Source of the DNA: Pseudarthrobacter cellobiosi
Lineage (GTDB): Bacteria; Actinomycetota; Actinomycetes; Actinomycetales; Micrococcaceae
Direction: 5' to 3'
Length of the DNA: 64,000 nucleotides
Assembly (NCBI RefSeq): GCF_023913755.1
Contig: NZ_JAMXBJ010000048.1
Span: 62,001 to 126,000, forward strand
The translations under genes and the position numbers were made by a program. Under the pieces are notes generated by a model. It had not been told where the DNA came from, ran no database searches, and saw only the letters and a program-made list of their open reading frames with translations. Of this stretch, positions 21,504 to 30,372 are shown one piece after another. Position 1 is the first letter of the stretch, and each line of letters starts with the position of its first letter.

Positions 21504-23247
21504 TGTAGACCCAGGGGACTACTACCGGTCCATCTGCCACGTCCCAGAGCCGCCTCACACGGGGACGAAAAAGAAGAAGATCTACGGCTCAGCGGAGCCG
21601 CGGATCTGCACTCCCCCACTGCGGGCACTCACGCCAGAGACAACGCTCGGCTATGACGTCATCGAGTTTGCCGAGAACGTCCTGCACCTGAAGCTGTACC
21701 CCTGGCAGAAGGTCCTCCTGTGCCGGATGCTGGAGCTGCTCCCGGACGGGACGCTGCGCTTCCGCACGGTCGTGGTGCTGATCGCCCGCCAGAACGGCAA
21801 GAGCACGCTCTCACAGGTCCTTGCGCTGTGGTTCATGATCGTCTGGGGCTGGCCGCTGGTCATGGGCACCGCCCAGGACCTCGAAACGGCTGAGGAAGTC
21901 TGGCAGGGCGCCGTTGACCTCGTCGAAGAGGATGACGAGCTCTCCAAGATCCTCAAACGCGTGGTCAAGGTCAACGGCAAAAAGGCGCTGGAGATCACAG
22001 ACGGCGCCACCGAGAAGACCAAGGCCCGATACAAGGTCAAGGCCGCTAACCGCCGCGCCGGCCGTGGCTTCACGGGCAATCTGATCATGCTCGATGAGCT
22101 TCGCGAGCATCAGAACTGGGAAGCCTGGGGCGCGATCACCAAGACCACCATGGCGCAGGCTGAAGCGCTGATTCTGGCGCTCTCGAATGCTGGTGACCTG
22201 ACGTCAATCGTCCTGCGGTACCTCCGCAAGATGGCGCACGAGGCAATCGGAGATCCTGACGGGATCTGCGAGGAGATCGGCGCCTCCGGACCCACCGCGC
22301 TGGACCTCAACGAACTCTCTGACGACGATGAGGAGCTGGACGAGGACGAGCTGGCCGAGTTCGAACAGGACGAGGACACTCTCGGCCTGTTTGAGTGGTC
22401 AACCGCGCCTGGTCTCGACAAACGGGACCGGCAAGGGTGGGCCCAGGCCAATCCGTCGCTGAACTGGAACCCCGGCTTCTCTGAGCGGACCATCGCCGCG
22501 GCCTGCAGGACCGATCCTGAGTGGGTATTCCGTACTGAGGTGCTCTGCCAGTGGTCAGAGGGCACTCTGACGGGTCCGTTCCCGCCCGGTTCGTGGGATA
22601 AGGGCAAGAACCAGCCTGAGACGCTGCCGGATGGCAGTTTGCGGATGGGCGAAGAGCATCGGATCGTCACCGACGTCAGGGTGGGGCTGGATCAGTCCCA
22701 TGACCGGTCGATGACTTATGTGGCGTTTGCCGGCTACAGGGCCGACGGCGCCGCTCAGGTGGAGATTGTGGCAGCCCGTCACGGTTCGGACTGGGTCAAG
22801 GACTACCTAATGGACGATAAACGCCGGGACCGTATCCGGTCAGTGGCTGGTCAGTCCAAGGGCGCCCCGATTTCCCCGCTGATGGTCACCCTGGCCGAAG
22901 ACGTCAAGTTCACCATCCCGGTTGTGGAGTGGTCCGGCAGTGACCTCACCGCGGGCTGGGCTGACACTTACGACTCCGTCCGGGATTGCACCGTCCGGCA
23001 CAACCCGCAGCCGGTCCTGGACGTCGCGGCGGCCACGGCCGTCCTGAAGGTCTTCAGTGCCGGCGCTTCCATCCCTGACCATAGGGCATCTCCTGCGGAG
23101 GTGGCGCCCCTCATGGCGTTCACGGCGGCCAAGTGGCTGCTGGGTCGCAAAGAGGTAGTACCCCCACCGCCACCGCCCGCGCCGGAAGCAGTCCGGACCG
23201 CCGACGTCGAATCATCCAATGACAACTGGGCCCAGCAGGGCTTCTGA
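21445..23247 (+). CDS. terL: Terminase large subunit
   Basis: I chose ATG 21445 (600 residues; GGAGGG 5 nt upstream). ATPase motifs: Walker A ARQNGKST at about 114-121 and Walker B LIMLDE (Asp217, Glu218). The nuclease half starts at TDVRVGLDQSHDRSMTYVAF (first Asp). An acidic insertion (LSDDDEELDEDELAEFEQDE) separates the two halves and is unusual. A Pro tract and short acidic tail end the protein. It drives DNA into the capsid. Confidence 0.95.
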   Translation: MSPTSRLAPPHAAPVSGPADVDPGDYYRSICHVPEPPHTGTKKKKIYGSAEPRICTPPLRALTPETTLGYDVIEFAENVLHLKLYPWQKVLLCRMLELLPDGTLRFRTVVVLIARQNGKSTLSQVLALWFMIVWGWPLVMGTAQDLETAEEVWQGAVDLVEEDDELSKILKRVVKVNGKKALEITDGATEKTKARYKVKAANRRAGRGFTGNLIMLDELREHQNWEAWGAITKTTMAQAEALILALSNAGDLTSIVLRYLRKMAHEAIGDPDGICEEIGASGPTALDLNELSDDDEELDEDELAEFEQDEDTLGLFEWSTAPGLDKRDRQGWAQANPSLNWNPGFSERTIAAACRTDPEWVFRTEVLCQWSEGTLTGPFPPGSWDKGKNQPETLPDGSLRMGEEHRIVTDVRVGLDQSHDRSMTYVAFAGYRADGAAQVEIVAARHGSDWVKDYLMDDKRRDRIRSVAGQSKGAPISPLMVTLAEDVKFTIPVVEWSGSDLTAGWADTYDSVRDCTVRHNPQPVLDVAAATAVLKVFSAGASIPDHRASPAEVAPLMAFTAAKWLLGRKEVVPPPPPPAPEAVRTADVESSNDNWAQQGF

Positions 23248-23264
23248 CGAGAGGAGCGCGCAGC

Positions 23265-24575
23265 ATGACGGTTCCCGTGTCAGAGAGGGGCTACGCCAGC
23301 ACGGCCACCGAGTGGTGGACGCAGCTGGACGAGGAAGAAACCCCGGAGCTCCAGTGGCCGCACAACATTGAGGTGTACGACCGCATGCGGCGACAGGATG
23401 GCCAGGTCATCTCCGTGCTGCGGGCCATGACGCTGCCGATCCGCCGGACAAAATGGCGGATCGATCCCAACGGCGCACGCCCGGAGGTTGCCCGCCAGGT
23501 GGCCGACGACATGGGCTTGCCGCTGGTCGGCGAAGAGAACATGCCGGTCCTGCGGACCCGTGACCGGTTCTCCTGGGCCGAGCACTTGCGTCTGTCGCTG
23601 CTGATGCTCCCGTTTGGGCACTCGGTGTTCGAGCAGGTGTACCGGATCGACGAGAGCGGCCTCGCACGGCTCCGGAAGCTCGCCTGGCGCCCGCCCAAGA
23701 CGATCTCCCGAGTGGATGTAGCGCCCGACGGCGGCCTGGTCGCCATCTACCAGCACGGTCACCCCTCCGGCGGTAACAAGGAAGCCAAGATGGGCGTGGA
23801 GCGGCTCGCCGTGTACGTCAATGAGCGTGAGGGCGGCAACTGGCTAGGCCAGTCGCTCCTGCGGCCGGCGTACAAGTACTGGCTGCTCAAGGACCGCCTG
23901 TTGCGCGTCCAGGCGCAGACGGTGGACCGCAACGGCATGGGCGTCCCGGTCTATGAGGGTTCGAAGCTTCCGGACATAGTGACCGGCGAGGATCGGACCA
24001 AGCGCGAGAAGGACGAGCTGGACAGTGGGCTAATCCTGGCCAAAGGATTTCGGTCCGGCGACAACTCGGGCGCGTCGATCCCGAACAGCGCGAAACTCGC
24101 GCTGAAGGGCGTTGAGGGCACGCTCCCGGACGCGGACAAACCCATTCGCTACTACGACGAGCAGATTGCCCGCGGCGTCCTGGCGCACTTCCTGAACCTA
24201 GGCACCGAGACAGGGTCTTGGGCTCTGGGATCCACGTTCGCGGACTTCTTCACCCTCTCGCTGCAGACGGTGGCCATGCAGATCGCGGACACCACCACCC
24301 AGCACGTCATCGAAGACCTGGTCGACGTCAACTGGGGCCCGAACGAACCAGCCCCGCGGCTGGTGTTTGAGGAAATCGGATCCCGCCACCCGGCGACCGC
24401 AGAAGCCATCAAGGCCCTAATCGATTCCGGCGCGATCACCGCAGACCAGAAGCTCGATGACTTCCTGCGGACCACCTACGGGCTCCCCGCAGCGGATCCC
24501 ACCACCGCGAGGGAACCCCGCACGCCAGTCGCCCAGCCAGCGCCCCAGCCGCAACCGCCAAACCCACGGAGATGA
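23265..24575 (+). CDS. Portal protein (DUF935-like)
   Basis: The 436-residue protein fits portal length. Signature segments: RMRRQDGQVISVLRAMTLPI, KWRIDPNG, LLMLPFGHSVFEQVYRID, LAWRPPKTISRVDV, GNWLGQSLLRPAYKYWLLKD. Portals form the dodecameric ring through which DNA enters. A Pro-rich tail ends it (AQPAPQPQPPNPRR). It follows terL by 17 bp. Confidence 0.9.
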   Translation: MTVPVSERGYASTATEWWTQLDEEETPELQWPHNIEVYDRMRRQDGQVISVLRAMTLPIRRTKWRIDPNGARPEVARQVADDMGLPLVGEENMPVLRTRDRFSWAEHLRLSLLMLPFGHSVFEQVYRIDESGLARLRKLAWRPPKTISRVDVAPDGGLVAIYQHGHPSGGNKEAKMGVERLAVYVNEREGGNWLGQSLLRPAYKYWLLKDRLLRVQAQTVDRNGMGVPVYEGSKLPDIVTGEDRTKREKDELDSGLILAKGFRSGDNSGASIPNSAKLALKGVEGTLPDADKPIRYYDEQIARGVLAHFLNLGTETGSWALGSTFADFFTLSLQTVAMQIADTTTQHVIEDLVDVNWGPNEPAPRLVFEEIGSRHPATAEAIKALIDSGAITADQKLDDFLRTTYGLPAADPTTAREPRTPVAQPAPQPQPPNPRR

Positions 24576-24576
24576 A

Positions 24577-25839
24577 ATGAAGATCAATATGCTCAAGCCC
24601 TCCGTGGATCGGGGGCCTTGGTTCCGGATGGAAACCGACGAAGCCGGCACCTCGGCCGAGGTCTACATCTATGACGTGATCGACAGCTTTTGGGGAGTCA
24701 ACGCCGCGGACTTCGTTCGGGAGCTGCAGGCCCTCGACGTCGACACGATCAACCTGCGGGTCAACTCCCCCGGCGGTTCGGTCTATGACGGCGTGGCAAT
24801 CATGAACGCCCTCCGCCGCCACCCGGCCAACATCATTGCGACGGTGGACGGATTGGCAGCCTCGGCAGCGTCGTTCATCATCCAAGCGGCAGACGAGGTG
24901 GTCATGGGCAAGAACACCGAGCTCATGATCCATGATGCCAGCGCTATCTGCTGGGGCAACGCCAAGGATATGGCCGACACTGCGCAGATCCTGGATCGCA
25001 TATCCGGCACCATCGCCGGCATCTACGCCGAACGCGCCGGAGGCACAGCCGACGAATGGCGCGACGCAATGCTGGCCGAGACCTGGTACACGGCCGAGGA
25101 AGCCGTCACTGCCGGCCTAGCGGACCGCGTGGATACCGACGATGAGGCTGACCCCGACGCCACCAACCGCTTTGACCTCTCGATCTTCGCCCACGCCGGG
25201 CGCCGCAACGCCCCGGCACCCGCGGTCAACACCAGCCACGAACGACGCCCGGGCCTCAGCCTGAGCAACGGTTCCCCGCTGGCAGCTGCCGCCCACATGG
25301 TCGCAAAGACCATCCCAACACCTCCGGCCGAGCCGAAGGACAACACCACCCCCCTAGAGAAAGGACCCGACGCCATGTCGGAAGCAGTAACCAAGGGGCT
25401 CCGTGAGCGGCTCGGCATCCCCGCCGCAGCAAACCTCGACGACACCGGACTCCTGTCCGCGCTCGACGAGGCGCTCGCAGAGCAGGAAGTAACCCCCACC
25501 GTCACGGCAGCTGCCGCGCCGGGCACCGTCGTACTGGACGCAGCACAGTACGAGGATCTCGTCGCCTCGGCAGCTGATGGCCGCACCGCGCGCCAGCAGC
25601 AGCTCGCGGACAACCGCGCAGCCCTCGTCAATGCCGCCGTCGAGGATGGCCGGATCGCTCCGGCCCGCCGCGAGCACTGGGTCAACGCCCTCGCCGCTGA
25701 CCCGGGCATGTCCGAGACCCTCGCGGGCCTCGAAAAGGGCCTCGTGCCCCTCGCGGCTGCCGGCTACGTCGGTGGCGTAAACGAGTCCACCGACGAGGAC
25801 AAGCTCTACTCCAAGTTCTACCCCGGAAAGGAAGGCTGA
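24577..25839 (+). CDS. Head maturation protease (ClpP-like) fused to scaffold
   Basis: The 420-residue protein has an N-terminal ClpP-type serine protease: VNSPGGSVYDG, DGLAASAAS with Ser96, and MIHDAS with His119. From about residue 265 a helical scaffold domain follows. An in-frame ATG at 25375 has GAGAAAGGA 9 nt upstream and would give a 154-residue scaffold alone. This is the nested protease/scaffold plan of lambda C/Nu3 type. The protein assembles and then processes the prohead. Confidence 0.9.
   Translation: MKINMLKPSVDRGPWFRMETDEAGTSAEVYIYDVIDSFWGVNAADFVRELQALDVDTINLRVNSPGGSVYDGVAIMNALRRHPANIIATVDGLAASAASFIIQAADEVVMGKNTELMIHDASAICWGNAKDMADTAQILDRISGTIAGIYAERAGGTADEWRDAMLAETWYTAEEAVTAGLADRVDTDDEADPDATNRFDLSIFAHAGRRNAPAPAVNTSHERRPGLSLSNGSPLAAAAHMVAKTIPTPPAEPKDNTTPLEKGPDAMSEAVTKGLRERLGIPAAANLDDTGLLSALDEALAEQEVTPTVTAAAAPGTVVLDAAQYEDLVASAADGRTARQQQLADNRAALVNAAVEDGRIAPARREHWVNALAADPGMSETLAGLEKGLVPLAAAGYVGGVNESTDEDKLYSKFYPGKEG
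25375..25839 (+). CDS. Predicted nested scaffolding protein (internal start)
   Basis: This is the same frame as the protease gene. ATG 25375 is preceded by a good ribosome site (GAGAAAGGA at 25357-25365). The product would be 154 residues, helical and Ala/Glu-rich (SEAVTKGLRERLG to FYPGKEG). A separate scaffold is expected in excess over the protease in such heads. It is inferred from the start signal and family precedent. Confidence 0.55.
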   Translation: MSEAVTKGLRERLGIPAAANLDDTGLLSALDEALAEQEVTPTVTAAAAPGTVVLDAAQYEDLVASAADGRTARQQQLADNRAALVNAAVEDGRIAPARREHWVNALAADPGMSETLAGLEKGLVPLAAAGYVGGVNESTDEDKLYSKFYPGKEG

Positions 25840-25841
25840 CC

Positions 25842-26231
25842 ATGGGCCAGCACGTTCATCTCTTCAGCCCCGGCGAACCGGTGACCTTCACCGCTTCCGC
25901 CGATGTCACAGCAGGCCGTCTGGTCGCTGTGACGGGTAACCGCACCGTCGCCCATGCCGCCGCCAACTCCGCAGCCGTGGCCGGCGCCGCCGCATTCGAT
26001 GCAGCATCCGGCGAAAAGGTCACCGTCCTCAAGGGCGGTGTCCAGAAGATCCTCGCTTCCGGTGCCATCGCCGCCGGCGCCCTCGTCGTCGCCGCAACCG
26101 ACGGCAAGGTGTCGGCGCTCGCCGCAGTCACCACCCCGACGGCCGCCGACGTCACGAACACCCGGGCCATCGTCGGCACCGCACTGACCGGCGGCACGGA
26201 CGTGCTCGTCGAAATCGACTTCACTCGCTAA
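25842..26231 (+). CDS. Capsid decoration/stabilising protein (DUF2190-like)
   Basis: The 129-residue beta-rich protein has GEPVTFTASADVTAGRLVAV and ASGAIAAGALVVAATDGKVS, typical of small head decoration proteins. It sits between protease/scaffold and the capsid, 2 bp after the former stop, which fits head gene order. Confidence 0.8.
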   Translation: MGQHVHLFSPGEPVTFTASADVTAGRLVAVTGNRTVAHAAANSAAVAGAAAFDAASGEKVTVLKGGVQKILASGAIAAGALVVAATDGKVSALAAVTTPTAADVTNTRAIVGTALTGGTDVLVEIDFTR

Positions 26232-26240
26232 GGAGCACTC

Positions 26241-27170
26241 ATGTACACATACCCTGCCCCGCCCGCCGTCGTTACCGGCGGCGATACCGTGGAGATTCAC
26301 CACCTCCTCAAGACGCCGTCGCTGATCGCTCGCCGACTCCGCACGCTCCTCGAGCAGCGCTACATCGCTGACTTCCTCCTCGCCGGCCGGTTCGTCGCCG
26401 TCGGCGGGTCCATCCTGTACGAAACGGGCGAAGAGATCTTCACCGCCGACGACCCCGAGGCGATCGCCCCGGGCGCCGGCTACCCGAAGACCCAGGCCAC
26501 CGCCGGCGAGCTCGCCGCGGCAAAGACCACCAAGTGGGGCCAGGACGTTCCCGTGACGGATGAGTCGATCGCTCGCCTGGGCATCAACCCCGTGGAGCGG
26601 GCTTTCACGAAGCTCGTCAACCGCTCCGTGCGCTACGTCGACTCGGCAGCGCTGGGCGTGATCGCTTCCAAGATCACGCAGACCTACAGCGTCACCGGCG
26701 GCGGCGCGCCCGGCGCGTGGACCACGGGCGATGCCATCGTCGAAGGCGTCCTGCTGGCCAAGGCCCAGGTCACCGCGCTGGACGAAGGCTACGACCCGGA
26801 CGTGATCGTGCTCAGCGATCTCCAGTGGGCCAAGGCCATCGGGCGCCTGATCACCGCCGGGCTGCTGCCACGTGAGGCAAGCAACCCGGTGGTGACCGGA
26901 GCGTGGCCGCAAGCACTGGGTCTGACCTGGACCAGCACCAACCACAGCCCCACCGCGGACCCGATCCTGGTGGACCGGGGACAGCTCGGTGGCATGGCCG
27001 ACGAGAACCTGGGCGGCCCCGGCTACGTCAGCTCCGGCGGCGTCGGCGTCGAGACGAAAGCCATCCGCGAGGAAAAGACGGACGGCTACCTGCTCCGCGC
27101 TCGCCGTGTGACGGTCCCGGTTGTACTGGAGCCGAACGCCGGCATCAAGATCACGAATACGGGGCTCTGA
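26241..27170 (+). CDS. Major capsid protein
   Basis: The 309-residue protein carries segments typical of HK97-fold capsids of actinophages: LKTPSLIARRLRTLLEQRYI, KWGQDVPVTDESIARLG (E-loop and N-arm region), RSVRYVDSAALGVIASKITQ, DPDVIVLSDLQWAKAI, WTSTNHSPTADPILVDRGQ. The position after protease and decoration supports the call. AAGGAGC is 6 nt before the ATG. Confidence 0.9.
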   Translation: MYTYPAPPAVVTGGDTVEIHHLLKTPSLIARRLRTLLEQRYIADFLLAGRFVAVGGSILYETGEEIFTADDPEAIAPGAGYPKTQATAGELAAAKTTKWGQDVPVTDESIARLGINPVERAFTKLVNRSVRYVDSAALGVIASKITQTYSVTGGGAPGAWTTGDAIVEGVLLAKAQVTALDEGYDPDVIVLSDLQWAKAIGRLITAGLLPREASNPVVTGAWPQALGLTWTSTNHSPTADPILVDRGQLGGMADENLGGPGYVSSGGVGVETKAIREEKTDGYLLRARRVTVPVVLEPNAGIKITNTGL

Positions 27171-27171
27171 T

Positions 27172-27438
27172 ATGGGGCACATCGTGACGGCCACACTCAT
27201 CGTGGCCAAGTTCGGGGACACCGAGCGGTACTTCGAAAAGGGGGCTACGCTCCCGGCCGGTGTCACGTCCGAGGAGCGCAAGCGGCTCGTGGCGGCCGGC
27301 GTCGTGAAGTACGAAAAGGACGAGCCGGCCCCAGACCCGGAGGCAGCAGCCAAAGCCGCCGCCGAAGCAGCCGCGAAAGCAGCTGCCGACGCGAAGGCCG
27401 AAGCTGACGCGAAGGCCAAGGCTGCGGCCGCCAAGTAG
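27172..27438 (+). CDS. Small head protein with Ala/Lys-rich tail
   Basis: The 88-residue protein has an N-terminal domain (TATLIVAKFGDTERYFEKGA, PAGVTSEERKRLVAAGVV) and a low-complexity helix of Ala, Lys and Asp (AAAKAAAEAAAKAAADAKAE). Such proteins follow the capsid gene in many siphoviruses as a head fibre or connector; its exact role is not known. Confidence 0.6.
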   Translation: MGHIVTATLIVAKFGDTERYFEKGATLPAGVTSEERKRLVAAGVVKYEKDEPAPDPEAAAKAAAEAAAKAAADAKAEADAKAKAAAAK

Positions 27439-27453
27439 GAGAGGAGAGGCGCC

Positions 27454-27876
27454 ATGGCCGATCTGGCACAAATTGAAACAGTGGCGGCGGCGTGGCGTCC
27501 TCTCACTTCCGTGGAGGTGCCCCGGGCCACGTATTACCTGGCAGCAGCTTCACGGAAAATCCGCAGGCGCTGGCCCGACGTCGATTCCCGGATCGCAGCG
27601 GGAACGCTGACGGAGGAAGACGTGAGTGACGTCGTGGTCCAGATGGTCCTCGGCGCCGTCGACGTCGTTCCTGTCCGCGGGGCCAAGTCCTTCTCCGAAG
27701 GCGTAGGCCCCATGTCCAGGTCGGCAACACTTGCCGGCGCGAGCTCCGATCCGCTCGTGCTCGAAGACTGGATGGTGGCGGTGTTCGAGGGCAGCTCGAC
27801 CGCCCTGCCGCAATCCTCTATGCCGCCGTCCGGCAACTATGAGGGCATCTTCATCTGGCTTGAAGGGAAGTGCTGA
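27454..27876 (+). CDS. Head-to-tail adaptor
   Basis: The 140-residue protein has a helical N-terminus (YYLAAASRKIRRRWPDVDSR, EDVSDVVVQMVLGAV) and a beta C-terminus (SDPLVLEDWMVAVFEG), matching gp15/gp6-type connectors that dock on the portal. Position directly after the capsid block supports this. Confidence 0.7.
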   Translation: MADLAQIETVAAAWRPLTSVEVPRATYYLAAASRKIRRRWPDVDSRIAAGTLTEEDVSDVVVQMVLGAVDVVPVRGAKSFSEGVGPMSRSATLAGASSDPLVLEDWMVAVFEGSSTALPQSSMPPSGNYEGIFIWLEGKC

Positions 27877-27877
27877 A

Positions 27878-28228
27878 ATGTTCCCCCTGGCACATGGTGA
27901 GACCGCCACCCGCGAACGGGCCCAGATGATCGCGGACCCGTATTCGAACGAGCTGACCAAGAGGGACTGGACCACCCTCAACATCCTCGAGCTGGAGGGC
28001 GTGGCCATCGCCCCATCGTCGAGCACGGAAACCCGCACAGAGGACCGCGCCAGCATCACTACCGGCATGAGCCTCTACGCCGCTCCCGGCGTCGACGTCC
28101 TGCCCCACGACCGCATCAGGGCCCGCTCAGGGCTCTGGGACGTCGAGGGCGAAGTCGCCGACTGGAAGAACGCCCTGACCGGCTGGAACCCAGGCGTCGA
28201 GTTCCGGGTCAGGAAGGTGGCTGGCTGA
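27878..28228 (+). CDS. Head-to-tail stopper
   Basis: The 116-residue protein from ATG 27878 is a beta-rich protein (KRDWTTLNILELEGVAIAPS, LYAAPGVDVLPHDRIRARSG, WDVEGEVADWKNAL) of the size and order of gp16-type stoppers that close the portal channel. Its stop overlaps the next ATG. Confidence 0.65.
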   Translation: MFPLAHGETATRERAQMIADPYSNELTKRDWTTLNILELEGVAIAPSSSTETRTEDRASITTGMSLYAAPGVDVLPHDRIRARSGLWDVEGEVADWKNALTGWNPGVEFRVRKVAG

Positions 28229-28512
28229 TGGCAGGCAAGATGAAGTGGAACAACGCCCTATTCACCAAGCTTGGGCACTCACCCAAGGTCACCGCCGTCC
28301 TGCAGCGGCATCTGGACAGCATCGCCGCCCGGGCCAAGGCCGACGCGCCGGTGGACACGGGCGACTACCGGGACCGGATCACCACCAGGATCAAGAGCAC
28401 CGCGACCCGGAACGTCGGCCTCGTCGTGGCCGAAGACCCGGCAAGCATGTTCGTCGAATCCGAAACCGGGAACCTCGCCCGGGCACTGAACGCGGAGAAG
28501 ACCGGTGGGTAA
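28228..28512 (+). CDS. HK97 gp10-like neck/tail-completion protein
   Basis: The 94-residue protein has LQRHLDSIAARAKADAPVDT then GDYRDRITTRIKST and VVAEDPASMFVESETGNLAR, the gp10-type pattern (helix, A-PVDTG, beta). It is shorter than usual. It overlaps the next gene by 8 bp. Confidence 0.7.
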   Translation: MAGKMKWNNALFTKLGHSPKVTAVLQRHLDSIAARAKADAPVDTGDYRDRITTRIKSTATRNVGLVVAEDPASMFVESETGNLARALNAEKTGG

Positions 28513-28954
28513 GGACGTCATCCACACCGACGTCGGACTCTTCCTTACCGGGCACATCCGGGCACGACTCGAAGCCATCGCGGCCGACGGCGCGAACCCT
28601 CACTCTGCGCTCGCGGACGGCGTCTATGTCGGGGACCGCTTTCCCGAGACGCGCAGGAATAAGACCGTGGTGGTGCGCGATGACGGCGGCCCAACCACTG
28701 GGCTGAACACCAGGGGCACGACAGTGGGCATAACCGTCCTGGCGGGCGATGATCCGACCGACGGCAAGGAAGTAACGAATCTCGCGTTGCTTGTCCAGGC
28801 CATTGTGGCCGGCTGCGCCGCGGTTGAGGCCGGCAACCCGGTTGCGGTTGTTCGGAGCACCAGCGGCCCGTACAAGGTACGGGATGATTCCGGCCAGCCC
28901 CGCCGCTATTTCACCGCCGACCTTGGCGTTACCGGCGAGGCATTCACCGCATAG
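28505..28954 (+). CDS. Tail terminator protein
   Basis: The 149-residue protein (GTG start) has an alpha/beta layout with GVYVGDRFPETRRNKTVVVR, RGTTVGITVLAGDDP and NLALLVQAIVAGCAAVEAGN, like gpU/gp17 tail terminators that cap the tail tube. It is the last gene before the major tail protein. Confidence 0.65.
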   Translation: MGKDVIHTDVGLFLTGHIRARLEAIAADGANPHSALADGVYVGDRFPETRRNKTVVVRDDGGPTTGLNTRGTTVGITVLAGDDPTDGKEVTNLALLVQAIVAGCAAVEAGNPVAVVRSTSGPYKVRDDSGQPRRYFTADLGVTGEAFTA

Positions 28955-28955
28955 C

Positions 28956-29000
28956 ACCACCCCACCCAACCATCCAGCCATTCACGTCTGTGGGTGGTCT
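28956..29000 (+). terminator. Possible weak hairpin before the major tail protein
   Basis: ACCACCC (28956-28962) and GGGTGGT (28992-28998) form a 7-bp stem with a long loop, followed by CTTTTCT. It might modulate read-through into the tail operon. Confidence 0.3.
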
Positions 29001-29020
29001 TTTCTATTTGGAGGCAAATA

Positions 29021-29854
29021 ATGGCTGCAGACAGCTTTGGAAATGATGTAAGCGCCGTAGGCGTACCGGTCACCGGGCACATCGGCATCGCACCCTTCGG
29101 TACCGCGGTGCCGACGCCGGTTGCCGGCGGTTCCCGGTCCCTCGCCCTGGCGGTGACTTACAAGCTTCCCGGCCTCCTGACGGAGGACGGCGGCTTTGAG
29201 TGGTCGATGGAGGCGGACGGCGATCCGATCGAGTTCTGGCAGGAAGGGTTTTCTCTCCCGTCGGGCCTGGCCAACGTGGAGCTGAAGGTCAAGTTCGCGC
29301 AGACTGACGAGATTGTGCGCTCCATCATCCGCGGCAAGACCGCCGACGTGAACGGATACATCACGATCGACGGCGGCGGCACCAGCGCCAAGTACGTCAT
29401 CTTCACGGAAGAAATCTTCAAGAACGGGATGATCCGGCGCCGCGTCGCAGCGAACGCCACGGTCGCATCGGTCGCTGAGGACAAGTCCGAGCGCGGCAAC
29501 GTACTGGGCTACGAGGTCACCTTCAAGATTGACCGCGCCCCCGGGCTGGAGAACAACCACATCGGTGAGTGGCTGATCCCGGCGGTGACGACGGTGACGA
29601 CCATCCCGTCGATCACTGCTGTTGAAGGTTCCCCGGATCCGGCCGGCGCCGGCGAGCTGGTGTCCATCACTGGTACGGCGTTCGCCACAGCAACCGCGGT
29701 CACGTTCGGCGGGACCGCAGCTACGGACTTCGACATCGTGTCTGCCACGCAGATCGACGCTGTCCTGCCTGCCGGTGCGGCTGGCGTCTCCAGCGTCGTC
29801 GTCACCAACCCTGTGGGTCCGTCCGCACCGTTCTCCTACACACGCGACGTCTAG
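29021..29854 (+). CDS. Major tail protein with C-terminal Ig-like (IPT/TIG) domain
   Basis: The 277-residue protein starts at ATG 29021 with GGAGG 6 nt upstream. The tube domain (about 1-190) contains GYITIDGGGTSAKYVIFTEE and LGYEVTFKIDRAPG. Residues about 195-277 are an IPT/TIG Ig fold (PSITAVEGSPDPAGAGELVS, ITGTAFATATAVTFGGTAAT, VVVTNPVGPSAPFSY). Added Ig domains decorate tail tubes and may bind cell-surface sugars. Confidence 0.88.
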   Translation: MAADSFGNDVSAVGVPVTGHIGIAPFGTAVPTPVAGGSRSLALAVTYKLPGLLTEDGGFEWSMEADGDPIEFWQEGFSLPSGLANVELKVKFAQTDEIVRSIIRGKTADVNGYITIDGGGTSAKYVIFTEEIFKNGMIRRRVAANATVASVAEDKSERGNVLGYEVTFKIDRAPGLENNHIGEWLIPAVTTVTTIPSITAVEGSPDPAGAGELVSITGTAFATATAVTFGGTAATDFDIVSATQIDAVLPAGAAGVSSVVVTNPVGPSAPFSYTRDV

Positions 29855-29870
29855 TCGCCCTAACACCTGT

Positions 29871-29904
29871 TGCCCCGCGCCTCTTGATGGGTGAGCGCGG
29901 GGCA
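29871..29904 (+). terminator. Strong hairpin after the major tail protein
   Basis: TGCCCCGCGC (29871-29880) pairs perfectly with GCGCGGGGCA (29895-29904). There is no U-tract. It lies between the abundantly needed tail tube gene and the chaperones, so it may partly terminate transcription or protect the upstream mRNA. Confidence 0.55.
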
Positions 29905-29946
29905 GCAGCTCCACCCATCACCACCCGTCAGAAGAGAGACAAAGCC

Positions 29947-30372
29947 ATGACCACGGAAGCCCCTGAAGCAGCCGAACCCAGCACGAAAAAGCCGGCCGCC
30001 CCTCGCACGCGCAAGCCAGCTCCAGCAAAAAGCGCAGCGCCGAAGCCGGCGCCGGAGCCCGGCCCGAAGCCCCGCAGCATCATCGTGGAGAACACGCTGA
30101 AGTGCCAGACCAACGTCGACGGCGAAATCTCGCTGAGCCTGCTGGTTCCGTACAAGAAGATGAAGGTCCTCCTCAAAGTTGAGGACGCCGGCATTCCTGA
30201 AGAAGAGATCGTTGATTACATCCTGGAGCAGATCATGGCTCCGGAGGATGCTGAGACGCTCACCGGCCTCCAGGACGGGGCAGACACGCTCCTATTCGCA
30301 ATGGAGTGGATGCAGGCCGTCGGCGAGAAGCTGGGCGACTCCGTGGGAAAATCCGGTCCTTCCTCGAGCTAG
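29947..30372 (+). CDS. Tail assembly chaperone G
   Basis: The 141-residue protein has a disordered Ala/Pro/Lys-rich N-terminus (STKKPAAPRTRKPAPAKSAA) followed by a compact domain (GEISLSLLVPYKKMKVLLKV, EEEIVDYILEQIMAPED). Near its end, GGGAAAA in the register G-GGA-AAA allows a -1 shift into the 30306-30755 frame, giving a G-T fusion. The pair coats the tape measure during tail assembly. Confidence 0.85.
   Translation: MTTEAPEAAEPSTKKPAAPRTRKPAPAKSAAPKPAPEPGPKPRSIIVENTLKCQTNVDGEISLSLLVPYKKMKVLLKVEDAGIPEEEIVDYILEQIMAPEDAETLTGLQDGADTLLFAMEWMQAVGEKLGDSVGKSGPSSS

Noticed and set aside
25818..27530. Leftward open frame of 570 codons
   Set aside because: Antisense to decoration and capsid genes; Ala/Ser/Gly-biased shadow.
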